Shown here piece after piece: positions 31,726 to 42,206 of a DNA stretch of 64,000 nucleotides (the stretch's first letter is position 1; each line of letters opens with the position of its first letter). The position numbers and the translations under genes were made by a program. The notes beneath the pieces are model-generated. The model worked only from the letters and a program-made list of their open reading frames with translations, made no database searches and was not told the DNA's origin. The stretch is from Cephalotrichum gorgonifer (lineage: Eukaryota; Ascomycota; Sordariomycetes; Microascales; Microascaceae), in contig ONZQ02000001.1 of NCBI GenBank assembly GCA_900312665.1, positions 4,090,346 to 4,154,345 of the forward strand, given 5' to 3'.

Positions 31726-33093
31726 TACCGGGTAGCGGCCTGTGTTTCCAACAATGAATATGTCGGAAGAAAAAGGTCAACAAGCCATAGAAGCTGATGA
31801 CGGAGGCGGGGTGACTGGCCAAGGCTGGGCAGCCTAGACATCACGGGTGATGGGGGGCCTGTTGTACGAGTATTCAATGACGAACCCGTGGCAAGGGAGA
31901 GAGATGAACTTAGTGCTTCTGATCGAACTAGCACACCAGCGCGAGTCCGAGCGCGGTAGGCATTTATACTGGAGGCTAGTAGCGTGTTGCCTTTCGGTGT
32001 TTGTAAGATATACGAGTACTAGAGCGTATTATTTCAGAGATTATGATGTACCAAGTACGCAGTAGGTTGCTCTAAGCTCCCCAATAATACCGATCTCCCT
32101 GTTACTACTAGGGTAGGTACTGGTGTTGGGGACAAGGAGGGATCTCGGTACAATCAATTCCACCGTTAGGATGGGGATGGGATGTCTTTGTAGGCGGGGA
32201 CTTCCTGGCGAGGCGGAAAGCCAAGAGCATTCGGGGAGGGATGTGCTTCTCGGCCGCCTCGGAAGAAAGTAAATGCTGCGAGTACGGGTAGGCTCGCTTA
32301 GTACATACGACTAGAGACACCTGCTCTTCATCTACACATCTTCCTGAGGCTACTGAGTTCCAAGTATGAGCGCCCATAATATTTTAGCATTGGCCTAGTG
32401 CTTATAGGTACCTGCAGAAGTGGCTTGTACGTACCTATACCGAGGCGACGGTTCGGATGACGTCGCGCTATTGAACCAGTGTAACTAGCTTCCGGCTAAC
32501 TACTCCAACGAAGCCCGGCAAAGCTTATTCCTAGAACGGACAGGGCAAGAACCATAAAAAAATCGAATCCAAGTACAAGTACAATCACAATCATAAGTGT
32601 AAGTCCGAAGTACAAGCACGCTACAAGTAAAAGTATTGGCAATTTGTCGCAAAGCGCCGGAGATCCTTGCTTGAACACACTTGAAGCGGGTTGCGTTTGC
32701 ATGAGTACCCATACGCATACGGGTAGGTTGAACACAAGTCGAATCACATAAGTCCCTATTTCAATTAGGACAAAAAAATCCGAGGTGCAGAAATGGATTT
32801 GGGGTTCCAAAGGACCCTGGAATGCAGGTCGAGCTGAGAGCGGTGGCCCGGCCTGAGTGTAACCTAGTGCGACTAACTATAAATACTTGAGTACCGTGCT
32901 GAGCTGGCCGGAGCGTGTTAACCATAGCACAGTGTTGGTAACACCAGCACATTGCTCGACGCGCCGGACGCGATTGTCCTCAATCTCCAGCAGTGGAGCA
33001 GTTGAGTCCCACCAAAGAAATTGATTACAACCCCCACTTCCAAACCGAACACCATCAATCCCCGCGGGCCCTCGAGCTGCCCAAATCGCCGCG
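31726..33093. other. Intergenic between divergent seven-helix gene and NSE1
   Basis: About 1.37 kb. At 32565-32640 there is a degenerate run of TACAAGTA/GTACAA repeats, which produces a long hydrophobic but meaningless minus-strand frame. No gene is supported. Confidence 0.5.
32565..32640. repeat. Degenerate ACAAGT/GTAC repeat
   Basis: Imperfect six-base periodic array (AAGTACAAGTACAATCACAATC...ACAAGTAAAAGTA), an eroded version of the GTAC hexamer arrays found elsewhere in intergenic DNA here. Confidence 0.5.
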
Positions 33094-34080
33094 ATGGACG
33101 ACAACAGCGAGTATAACGATACGAACCGGGCCTTCCTGCAAGCCCTCATGGGGCGCGGCTCCCTAACCTTTGAGCAGGGGCAGCAGGTCCTCGCCTCGAT
33201 CCTCTCGGCTGAATCCGGCGATGACGTGAAACCCGACTCCGTGACGCAGGACGACTTCGAGGCCTACATCAACATCGCGTCGGATGCCGTATCCCTCTAC
33301 GACTACCAGATCCGCAGCGCGCTGCATCAGGTGACGAAGGAGCGGTCGTGGGCGCTCGTGAACACGGCCTCCGACCCGACGACCCAGCTAGCGACGACGT
33401 TCACGGCCGATGAGATCTCCTTCATAAAGAGGGTGCTGGATGCCATCTTCGACACGTACAACACGCCGCGCATGGAGAAGATGTGCGTCACGATACAGGA
33501 AGCGATAACCCTCAGTCGGCCGCCAAGGAGCGCGCCCGACGCTTCCAACGCCGGGGAGGCATCGCAGGCGGGCTCGACGGACAGGGGACTACGGCACAGC
33601 GATGTAAACCGCGTGATGGATGAGCTCGTCGCTGCGGGCTGGCTCGAGAAGAGCGTGGACGGCTTCTACGCGCCCGCGCCGCGGGCCCTCATGGAGCTCC
33701 GGACCTGGCTCCTCGATACGTACAACGATCCGGACGCCCCACCCGACGAGTGGCAGCGCGTGAAGAGCTGTGAAGCATGCAAGGAGGTCGTGACCCACGG
33801 CCAGAGGTGCTCTGAGAGGGACTGCCCGGCGAGGATACACGACATTTGCGAGGTGGCCCTGTGGAGAGCGCGGAGGGCGAGGACGTGTCCGCGGTGCGAG
33901 AGGGACTGGACGGGGGATAAATTTGTGGGGGAGAGAGCCGTTACGTCGACGAAGGCTTACAGGCAAGCGAAGGGGCGGGGGAGGAAGAGCAATACACTGG
34001 CGAGCGACATTTTCGACGCTGCGCAGGCTGAGGAGGGGGAGGAGGAGGAGGAGCAGGCCGAAGAGGAAGAGGGCAATTAA
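33094..34080 (+). CDS. nse1: SMC5/6 complex subunit Nse1, RING-like ubiquitin ligase
   Basis: A single-exon frame of 328 residues. The N-terminus (DTNRAFLQALMGRGSLTFEQGQQVLASIL) begins the winged-helix region that pairs with Nse3. The middle (FTADEISFIKRVLDAIFDTYNTPRMEKMCVT; RVMDELVAAGWLEKSVDGFYAPAPRALMELRTWLLDTYN) is typical Nse1. The C-terminal zinc domain (about 226-271) reads CEACKEVVTHGQRCSERDCPARIHDICEVALWRARRARTCPRCERDW, a RING variant with C4HC3-type ligands. The tail is basic and then acidic (EEGEEEEEQAEEEEG). The protein acts in the nucleus in recombination and replication-fork repair with SMC5, SMC6, Nse3 and Nse4. Confidence 0.93.
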   Translation: MDDNSEYNDTNRAFLQALMGRGSLTFEQGQQVLASILSAESGDDVKPDSVTQDDFEAYINIASDAVSLYDYQIRSALHQVTKERSWALVNTASDPTTQLATTFTADEISFIKRVLDAIFDTYNTPRMEKMCVTIQEAITLSRPPRSAPDASNAGEASQAGSTDRGLRHSDVNRVMDELVAAGWLEKSVDGFYAPAPRALMELRTWLLDTYNDPDAPPDEWQRVKSCEACKEVVTHGQRCSERDCPARIHDICEVALWRARRARTCPRCERDWTGDKFVGERAVTSTKAYRQAKGRGRKSNTLASDIFDAAQAEEGEEEEEQAEEEEGN

Positions 34081-34618
34081 CCGAGGGGACGGAAGAGGCG
34101 GAGGAACTGCAAATGATGCATTATGATACCCAAGGTATGAAACGAGCTGGTATGAAAATGGGAGCCAATGAATATTTCTCAACGCATATATTGCATTTTT
34201 GAGCGGTGAAGCCATGTTTCGCGGGCGGCAATCAACAGGCCAGGTATTGGTCGATTGCGCCTCACAGCTCGCGCGCGTAATGGGTTCCCTCGTGACATCA
34301 TTCTTTGCGAGTGACATTATGGTTCGGGAATAGTCCAGGGTCGAGTCGCCGCCACCCAGAACCCAGCCTCCATGCCAGCTTGACAAGTCAACCATGCGTA
34401 AAGTCTGAGGTGCCCTGTATCTTGAAAAAAGGAGATAACAACTCATAAATATATACTATATATTATCCTCGAGCCCGACGCAGCGCGAGAAAACACCTCT
34501 ACAAATACATTATTACTTTGGGCTGAATAAACTGCGACACTTCCATTTCCCTGTACCAGAATCCCTCCCAACCTCCCCCACCTCTACACCACCGCCCCCC
34601 CCAGCTGCACCAGAGAAG
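34081..34618. other. Intergenic between two co-directional genes
   Basis: About 540 bases. An A/T-rich patch (about 34430-34460) and a C-rich leader (34560-34615) precede the next gene. A long minus-strand frame crossing it is a codon-bias shadow of NSE1. Confidence 0.5.
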
Positions 34619-35990
34619 ATGCTTGAATACTTCGGCAGGAAGAGCAAGCAACACAAGGAGGAGAAGGCCAAGGAGGAAAAGGCGAAGGGCGACAAGATCA
34701 GGGAAGAGAAAGGTAAAGCTCCCGAGGCACCGCCCGACGAGGTCCTCGCACCCGAGGATGAAGAGTTCCTCCGCGCCCTCATCTCCGCCGAAGGCCCCGC
34801 CCCCCCGCTGCCCCCGCGCACCGATATAGTATGGGAATCTTCTTCGGACCTCCACGTCTCGGCAGAAAACTCGCCCGCCGGGTCGGGTGACGAGGGCGAG
34901 GCCACGGCGACGGCGGCCGCGGCCGCAGCGCCTCAGGACGAGGAGGCGACGGGCAAGAAGGAGAAGAAGACCAAGACGAAGAGGAGCCGGCTGGCTATTC
35001 TCCCCTTCTTCAAGAAGAAGGACCACGACTCCGCGGCCACCTTGGCCCCCGCGGATGTCTCTCCCGCCGAGGAGGCCCGCGAGGAGAAGGACCTGTCGCG
35101 GATCCTCAGCACCCTCAGCCTGGCCGCGCACGGCGACCGCGCCGTCTCCCTGACGCCCGACGTGTCCGCCCTCTCGCGGCGCTTCACACTGATACTCAAG
35201 GACCTCGCCAATGGCGTGCCGACCGCCTACGGCGACCTCGTCGGCCTCATCGAGGACCGCGACGGCCTCCTCGAGCGCACCTTTGAGAAGCTGCCCTCGA
35301 GCCTGCAGAAGCTCGTCATGCAGATGCCGGACAAGGTCACGGCCTCCATCGCCCCCGAGGTCCTCGCCGCCGCCGCAAAGGCCCAGGGCGTGGAGGTCGC
35401 GGCCGAGGCCGGGCTCAAGGAGGCCGCCATGAGCCTGATGACCGTCAAGGGCCTGAAGGAGATGGTGACGAAGCCCGGCGCCGTGGCGGGGATGCTGAGA
35501 TCCATCGTCAATGCGCTGAAGCTGAGGTTCCCCGCATTCCTGGGGACGAACGTGCTGTGGAGCGTTGCCGTTTTCCGTAAGTGTTTCTTGCGCCACTCCT
35601 GGTCTTCTCCCGCTTTTTACTACCTATACACAAGCCCCCCCCAAGCCCCCCCCCAAATACACACGCTCTCTCTCTCTCTCTCAGTCACTTTCTTTGCCCC
35701 TTCTTCTATGTATTCTTCCCTTCTTGCTCTATTTTCGTGCAGTTGCTAATACAGGGTGCTTGATAGTTCTCCTCTTCGTTCTATGGTATTGCTACAAGCG
35801 CGGGAAGGAAGAGCGTCTCAAGCAGGAGGCGGCCGCTAAGGAGGTTCGTGACGGGGACGATCTCAGCGTCGAGGAGGTCTTAGACGAACCCAGAGAGCCC
35901 GTGCGACTTGACGGTCCGAACCCGGTACCAGTCATAACAGAACCGGAGGAGAGCACGGCTGGGGGCTCCAGTCACCAAACGCAGAAATAA
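34619..35990 (+). CDS. Unknown protein with one C-terminal membrane anchor
   Basis: Exons 34619-35576 and 35743-35990 give 401 residues. The 166-base intron holds a C-rich run and a (TC)n tract; its phase (TTC C/TT GCT) fuses the two halves of one membrane segment, GTNVLWSVAVFLANTGCLIVLLFVLWY, followed by a basic stop-transfer CYKRGKEERLK. The N-terminus is charged (FGRKSKQHKEEKAKEEKAKGDKIREEKGK), then acidic, then a basic patch (KKEKKTKTKRSRLAILPFFKKK). The middle (about 160-300) is helical (LSRILSTLSLAAHGDRAV; LPSSLQKLVMQMPDKVTASIAPEVLAAAAKAQG). The C-terminal 70 residues are acidic. I do not recognise the family. There is no signal peptide, so it is probably anchored with its large N-terminal part facing the cytosol. 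Confidence 0.82.
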
Positions 35991-36300
35991 GCGGCCGGCG
36001 GAGAGAAGACGAGCTTCTAGGCTGATATGCATCCTGTGCCATTTGGATGAAGGGCTCTCTTTTTTTTTGTTTCCCGAGGTACTTGGGTAAGCTGGTGTAC
36101 GACCTAGTAATGGTTAACTGGGCTGGTTCCTACATGTGGTCAAGTTCTCGTATATTTAATCGACGATTTTCATGATGTATCAAATAAAGAAGTTGCGCCG
36201 TGCCTGGACCCTTTCCGTCAAGGGTATCTCGTCCTGCCTAAAACGACCGCTCATACCTGTACAAAGTGATGTCTTTCCGTACGCGCACTCGCCTCGCGCC
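35991..36300. other. 3' intergenic region between convergent genes
   Basis: About 310 bases with a T-rich run (about 36059-36068). No gene. Confidence 0.5.
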
Positions 36301-38095
36301 CTAGTCATCCTGGACAAGTTCCTTAATCTCCTCCTGCCCGGGGGCCATCCCGGTACTCTCGCCCCCGACCTCCTTCCGCTCATACCCAGATCCCCCCTTC
36401 TGCGCCCAAATATCGATCTCGTCCATGATATCGTACATCGCGTCGTCGATCACCTGCTCCACATACCGGTGCGCGACGGACCTCAGCCCGGTCAGCCCAC
36501 CGGACTCTAGGACGCTCCCGCCCTCGTTCTCCGTCCCCGTCATCTCAACGTCGTCCCCGGCGGACTCGTACCCTGGTGGAGGGTACCAGAACTTTGGCCC
36601 AAAGTTAACCTCCGCAGCGCCCATCCTGAAGACGCTGACGGAAGGGTAGTACCCCAGCATACCGTCGTCTAGCCCCTCACGCGCGCCGGGCTGTGACTGG
36701 GGTTTGGAGGCGAGCGGCAGGAATGCGAGGAGGTCTTCGAAGGCTGTACCCATTAAGACTCCATTCTTGTATACCTTGATGTAGGATCCGGGGAGCGTCC
36801 GCAGCGCCGGAACGGGGTGGTTGGGGTTGGGCGGGATGGAAGAGCCCGCGACGGCGGGGCTAGGGTTCATCAGGTCCTCGAGCTCCTTTGTGGTGTGGTA
36901 ATCGATCATCTCGTAGTACAAGTTCGATTTAAAGCGGATGGGTATGCGGTCGCGCACGATGTTTGGCGTGGGGGCCCACGGGTCCGGCTCCTCGTCCGGG
37001 TCGTCCACGGCGGGGTTGTAGTCCCCCGACATGACCTTACGCTGGAGCTGCTCCGACGGCAGCTTAATCTCCAGACCCACGACGTCCCCCTCGCAGATTT
37101 CCTCGCCGGGGGGGAAGAAGGCCTTGGGCCTCGACATGTGAACCTTGTGGCCTTCCTTGTCCCGGATGGCGTAACTGTAGGCATCGAAGCCGACGGGCGC
37201 GTCGAGCGAGGCCTCCCGCCTCGCGAACCCTATGCGTACGTGTCCGTGCGACTGTTCGGGCTCGCCCTTCTTCGCCTTGACTATCCCGTGAGTGACCTTG
37301 CACTCCCAGTACCACCGGCCCTCGCGGATGGCGACGTTGGCCCTGGCCATCCGAAAGCCCTTATCTGTCGTGATGTGGTGGCCCGTCTTGTCGAAGTACA
37401 CGTGGCTGGCAGCATCTTCGAAGCTCAGGCGCGGGCAGTCAGGGTCGGATTCGGTCTGGCGGTAGATGGAAGCGGGGAAGGCGGCATCGGCCATGCAATG
37501 TACGTAGTGGTAGTTCTTTTTGTTGTAGACGCTTCATCGCCACTCTAGGTCAGCGATCAACCCAGGCAGAAGTAAGAGGGACGGAGGGGGGGAGGAGAGA
37601 AGGGTTTGTAGGCACTCACTGGTCCGACGTCTCGTAAAACTGAATGACCTTCTCGCCCGCGCCCGGGATCTGGTGGTGCGGCGTGAGCACGGGTCCCTTG
37701 GGGCGCACGAAGTCCGAAGGCTTGGGAGGAGCCAACTTATAGCGTAGGGGCGAGCAGTTGCTCGGCAGCACCTCCTGGGCCTTCGGATCCGGCGTCGCGC
37801 GGTTGCTTCCCGCGGCCTCGGAGCCGAGCCCCTTCGCCTCGCGCTTCTTCAGCGACTCCTTCTTCGCCCGGACGGGCTTGTCCCTCGTCGCGGGTGGCGC
37901 ATCGTCCGCCGGCTGTGGTTTAGAGGGCCTAGGCGGCTCGGGGATGGTAGGTTTTGATTCGGGGTTGAGCGGCGAGGGGACGCTCGGGGTGTGTACTTCC
38001 TCGATAGCGAGCGCGCGCTTTTGGGGGATGGAGGTCATTGGTGTCGAGCTTGGTGTTGCTTCCCTCTTGGGGGTGAGCTCCCTTTCCGGGTCCAT
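36301..38095 (-). CDS. bre2: COMPASS histone H3K4 methyltransferase subunit Bre2 (Ash2L/CclA homologue), SPRY domain
   Basis: Exons 38095-37620 and 37531-36301 encode 568 residues. The 88-base intron was placed so that FYETSD joins HVYNKKNYHYVHC, a conserved Bre2 block; this uses an AAG acceptor (37532-37534) and reads upstream of the internal ATG at 37494. The N-terminus is disordered (Pro/Ser/Lys-rich, to about 130). The SPRY domain (about 185-460) includes FSFED-type LSFEDAASHVYFDKTGHHITTDKGFRMARANVAIREGRWYWECKV, HVRIGFARREASLDAPVGFDAYSYAIRD and FFPPGEEICEGDVVGLEI. The C-terminal helix binds the DPY30-type subunit (AHRYVEQVIDDAMYDIMDEID). Bre2 with Swd and Set1 proteins promotes H3K4 di- and trimethylation; in Aspergillus loss of the homologue CclA awakens silent metabolite clusters. 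Confidence 0.93.
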
Positions 38096-38682
38096 TGCGT
38101 TCGCGAAAATTGAAGTCGATGACAGATAGCAGGCTGGGAAGGTTGCGAGACAAAAAAGGGTACGGGATCGTGAGATAGTTCTTGTACAGCTGCGGTAAGA
38201 GGGGTTGGGGTTGGGGTGAGGGAGGGGAGAGTTACGAATGTCGTCGCCGGCCAAAGACGCGGTAGTGAAATTAATCCAAGCTCCTCCCCCGCCAAGCTTC
38301 CCAAGACCCCACCACCCACCAAGCTATGGTGCATTTATAGCTACGATGTGCTCCCTTCCACCCGCCCATCCCATTGTTACATGTGACAGTGATGGTGGCT
38401 AGATGGCATCAGATGATCCAATTCTTACAAAAAAAATCTATCGGCACAAATCTCTCCTGGAAAGGAGATGCGAGGTCTATATGCCCTCAGTCTCTACTAC
38501 CAAACGCCGCCCGCCTCCCAAAAAAAGTTCTAGACCGACACACGTGCCTCCGAAAGCTCCTACTAATAATACATGATCTATCGCTCCTGGCAAATGCCGT
38601 AAATGCTTTTTTAGCAAGCGGAAACAAATGAGAAATAAGTGAGGTGAGTTTCGCCGTCACCCCCCGCTCGGTATGCTGCTGC
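38096..38682. other. Intergenic between tandem BRE2 and carrier genes
   Basis: About 590 bases: BRE2 promoter and 3' UTR of the carrier gene. Nothing else is seen. Confidence 0.5.
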
Positions 38683-39990
38683 TCATATCTCCTTCTCCTT
38701 CTCGTCGGCCAGCGCCGACAACTCTAGCTGTCGTAATATCCGCTGGTATAGGAACAGCATGCATCCGCTCTGAATGAAAGTCCAGACGCCGCGGGGCCCA
38801 ACGCCCCTGAACCACCCTCCAATGCCCTCTGTCTGGTAGATCATCCGGAGCCCGGTAAATACCGACGACGTGTGTAGATTGACAGCGCCGGGTCGGGGGG
38901 TATACGTCGAGGGAGAAGATGTCGAGATCAATCGCTTCTGCGAGCCGGAGGGTGTGTGAGTCGCCGACGTATGCGCTGGCGGTTCCGACGAGGTGTGGTT
39001 GACCTGGGTCTGCAACCTCGTCTTCACCACGTCGAGCGGACATGTTATTACCCCCGCCAGGCCGCCTGCTGTTCCTCCGGTCAGAGCCTCGAGAGGCGCG
39101 CCAATGTCTCGACTTTGCTGGTACTGCCGGGCCCATGCTTGGAACTGCTCCCAGAAGGTAAACTGCAAGGCTGAAAACGGCAGGTCGCGCCAGAGAGTGG
39201 CTTTGTAGCCGTAGAACAGGGCTGAGAAGCCTTCGTTCCGCACGATTGTCCTTGCCGCGTCGAGCGTTCCGCGGTAGTTGTAGCCTGAGTGGAAATAGGG
39301 GTTGTTGTGACGTCCCTGGAGTTGGAGTCGCGTCTTAAGCACCTCGGAGGGCACGTACACTACGGAAGCCGCGAGGTCTCCAAGGAAACCGGCGGAGAGG
39401 TAGGACAGGTGCTGCTGGAGACCGCGGTCTAGGAGGTACCGCTTGCTCCATTCGTACGTTCCGAAGAACAGGACAGTGCCCGGAAACGACCCGAGTAGCG
39501 CGGGGACCCAGCCACCGTACAAGCCGCGCCGTATCCCTTCCTGCCGCCAAATCGTGTGGTACGAGGTTCCGAGTGATGTATACTTTGGCGGAACGTGTGG
39601 ATCGCCTTGTTGTCGCGTCTTGACCGTGTCCAAGGAGTGCATTAATAGGTCGCCAGTGCTGCCGCCGATACCTCCTGCTAACATAGCCTACGTAGTCAAG
39701 AGTCAGCAAGGCGGTTCCGTATCCGCGCCCGGGCGCGGGAAGTTCCTTACATGAAGATAAGGCGGGCGGGGCTCGGCCTCGACATCCGGTCCCATCATAT
39801 TACGGCCAGGTAAACCAGCACCGAAGTTTATATCCTGCAGCGATTGCGCGTCCCCCACATGGTCATCCGCCGAAAGTTGAGTATTAGTCGGTTGCTGCGA
39901 TTCGGCGCCCGAAAGACCGTGGCTCCGGTCGGGTGTCCTCGCGGCTGCTGGCGTTGGTGGTGCGGTCCAGAGCCAGCCCGCGAGGGACAT
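38683..39990 (-). CDS. Mitochondrial carrier family protein (Mme1/YMR166C-like)
   Basis: Exons 39990-39751 and 39687-38683, 414 residues, joined at PPYLH/AMLAGGIGG by a 63-base intron. The three-fold carrier repeat is visible, with signatures HSLDTVKTRQQ, VPSEVLKTRLQ and CPLDVVKTRLQ, each followed by an EG or GF-type matrix helix (QEGIRRGLYGGWVPALLGSFPGTVLFFGTYE; NEGFSALFYGYKATLWRDLPFSALQFTFWE; TEGIGGWFRGVGPRGVWTFIQSG). A disordered insert (about 300-345) breaks the third repeat. The N-terminal 80 residues are extra and Ser/Pro-rich. Best fit from memory is the fungal Mme1 group (inner-membrane magnesium export in yeast), but substrate cannot be decided by eye; SAM and other carriers are alternatives. 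Confidence 0.88.
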
Positions 39991-40810
39991 ATCTCAGGGT
40001 GGCGCGGCGTAGCGAGGGACTGTCGGAACGATCGGATAGGCGGGCCACAACCCGTTTTGGGGATCTCGATATGGGCTGGTAAAAGCCCCGTCCGGGAGGG
40101 GGAGTAACGGATCTAGTGCCCACAGGTGCGCAAGGGGGCCGGGAGGTAGGGTCGGAGATCACGAATGAGCGGCAGAAGTTCGATGCGGGAAAGAAAAAAA
40201 ATATTGTTGCGGTTACGCTGCAGTGGCTTTGCGAATCCGTGTGGTCCGTGCGTAGTTGCTCTTGCGGACTAGTTGACGATTCAAGGTTGTACCTTTCCCG
40301 TCAATGCAGGAGTACGAATACTTCGCCCACTGTTGGGTTTTTGGCAAGGGTGATTATGAAGGTTGACGGAAGTCGAGGAATGACTACTTGATTTAAGGAC
40401 TCCGACCGGGATGGTAAACCTATATTGTCATGGAAGTTGCAGGGCGTGTGCTCGCAGTCGCACTGGAATAGAAGTTTCTTCTTGAAGTTATGGTTGGTTA
40501 CTACGAGTTACGTGTAATACGCGTGGAAGTCAGGAGTGAGAGGTGTACTAGGCCCTCAAAAAGTTCCTAAATTGCCCGATGCTGTCCCTGTCTTTATCTC
40601 CGCCCGCCAGGTGCGGGTACAAGTACGAGTACTTGTATATGGCGTAGAATGGAGTTTACGATAAATCCACATCTCTAGGAGGCCCCAAAACAGCGCCTTT
40701 AGAATTCCACTCATACCTCTATAGTGTACAAGTCTAATATGGTATAAAACAATGCCAAGCGTAAAGTCGTCGTAACAATACAGAGCTCTCGCGAGCTAAG
40801 CCAAATCGCC
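39991..40810. other. Intergenic between tandem carrier and IMP2 genes
   Basis: About 820 bases with the carrier promoter. A GTAC-phased hexamer array lies at 40617-40640. No gene is seen. Confidence 0.5.
40617..40640. repeat. GTAC-phased hexamer repeat
   Basis: GTACAA GTACGA GTACTT GTAT in intergenic DNA, one of several such arrays in the window. Confidence 0.6.
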
Positions 40811-41464
40811 TCACCACTCGCGTCTCCGTCCCGCCCACGACCCTAGATGCCGGGGCTCTATCCTCGACGGATGCTCCCACCATCGTATGCGCCCGAACTT
40901 CTTCCACGGGTATAGTATGTGGGTCAGCCGTCCCGTCACGAGCCTCACGGATACGGGCCCGTAAACGTTGCTGTCCAGCGACTCCCTGTCCGTGCCGGCG
41001 TCTCCCTCCACCCATATGTGGCCCGGGGGCACGCGGATCGCCTCGGGCTCGTGCGGGTTCCGCGACCAGACGAGGTCGCCTTCTACACCGATAATGCGCT
41101 TGACAGCCGTCGTTTCGGGGTTTAGGGGTGACCTGGGAGGCGAAAGCCTGTTAGCCAGACAGTCCCAGATGCCAAATATCGCGAGCATGGGGGGAAAGGA
41201 GGATAAGACATACTTGAACACAACTATCATCCCCCGCGCAAGCCCACGGTCCGGATGCAGCTTCCAGTTCAACGCCACGTCCCTCGTAAGCGTGGAGTCC
41301 TTGTCGGAGTTCAGGAACGGGTACATCGACCCGCCCCGTATGGACGTCACCTCCGCCACAAACGTGTTGACACAAATGACGACGGGGACCCATGTCGCAT
41401 AGTTCAGAAGCCGCCGGGAGAAGTCCCACGCAAAGGCGCCGCGGCGCGATGCTGCTGATGCCAT
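40811..41464 (-). CDS. imp2: Mitochondrial inner membrane protease subunit 2
   Basis: Exons 41464-41214 and 41132-40811 encode 190 residues; the 81-base intron (GTATGT...CTAACAG...CCCAG) has no in-frame stop. Splicing joins GMIVVFK to SPLNPETTAVKRIIGVEGD. It is a type I signal peptidase (S26): one N-terminal membrane helix (YATWVPVVICVNTFVAEV), the catalytic serine in RGGSMYPFLN and the catalytic lysine in TTAVKRIIG. The later box GHIWVEGDAGTDRESLDSNVYGPVSVRLVTGR is the substrate pocket. Imp2 cleaves sorting signals of intermembrane-space proteins with Imp1. I took the start at MASAASRRGAFAWDF; an ATG 22 codons further upstream (41530) is also open but adds an unlikely extension. Confidence 0.92.
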   Translation of the reverse strand: MASAASRRGAFAWDFSRRLLNYATWVPVVICVNTFVAEVTSIRGGSMYPFLNSDKDSTLTRDVALNWKLHPDRGLARGMIVVFKYVLSSFPPMLAIFGIWDCLANRLSPPRSPLNPETTAVKRIIGVEGDLVWSRNPHEPEAIRVPPGHIWVEGDAGTDRESLDSNVYGPVSVRLVTGRLTHILYPWKKFGRIRWWEHPSRIEPRHLGSWAGRRREW

Positions 41465-42206
41465 GGAAGTGTGCGGGGCAGAATCGGAACGTTCGGGTAA
41501 GGCGGTGATTCCCCGGGATTTATCGTGCACTTGGCCAGCTCGGCATTGGGCGACTATGGGGGGTTTGTTTGGAGGTCGATTGGCAGTCGGTTGGGGTGGT
41601 GTGAGCTCGGTTTGGGGGGGGGGGGGGTGTAAAGATGGTGTTCCAAAAGCTCGTGTGCCATGACGGGACCAGGTCCGTGACCCCGCCGCCCCGTTCTGAC
41701 GGAGGGACGACGTGGCGCTCCATGTGGCTGAACATCATGTCTCCGTATAAGATTAATGTTACTTTTAAGTTCTGCTCGGCCAAAGGCATCTACACATTTT
41801 ATCATCATTGCTGGTATACAATCCGGTAGGCGTGAGACCGGAACCCTTCATCGCCATTCTCACTCGTCAATGTCATGAATCCATCCATATGCAAAGATGT
41901 CTTGGTTTCACATATGGTCGAGTAAACTAGCGCCGTGCCTCATCTCGGCGCCTCTACAGGCAGTACAAGTATGCCATACCAAAATATACCCCCCCCCCGA
42001 GATGCCCAATTTCCTTTTGACCACCATCCATGACTGCCTACGCCTTCTATCCCATCAATCATTGACAACCCATGCCGATACCATCGTGAAGTAGCGTCGG
42101 ATTTGTTTTCTTCTTGGAGAAAAAGACCCACTGGCCGCCCGTCGGGATGAAGGCGCTCAGCTCACCATGACATCAAAGCTAGTAGTAGTTTGGACCTATT
42201 TCTGCC
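41465..42206. other. Intergenic between tandem IMP2 and eIF2-alpha genes
   Basis: About 740 bases. A 14-base G run lies at 41614-41627 in the IMP2 promoter side. A/T-richer DNA follows. No gene is seen. Confidence 0.5.

Noticed and set aside
32496..32810. Hydrophobic 104-codon minus-strand frame
   Set aside because: Its hydrophobic stretch arises from the periodic ACAAGT/GTAC repeat, which reads as Leu/Val/Tyr on the other strand.
33589..34446. 285-codon minus-strand open frame
   Set aside because: Overlaps NSE1 in antisense; no features, and NSE1 is unambiguous.
34499..35596. 365-codon minus-strand open frame
   Set aside because: Antisense shadow of the unknown anchored protein; composition is repetitive Gly/Arg/Leu with no motif.
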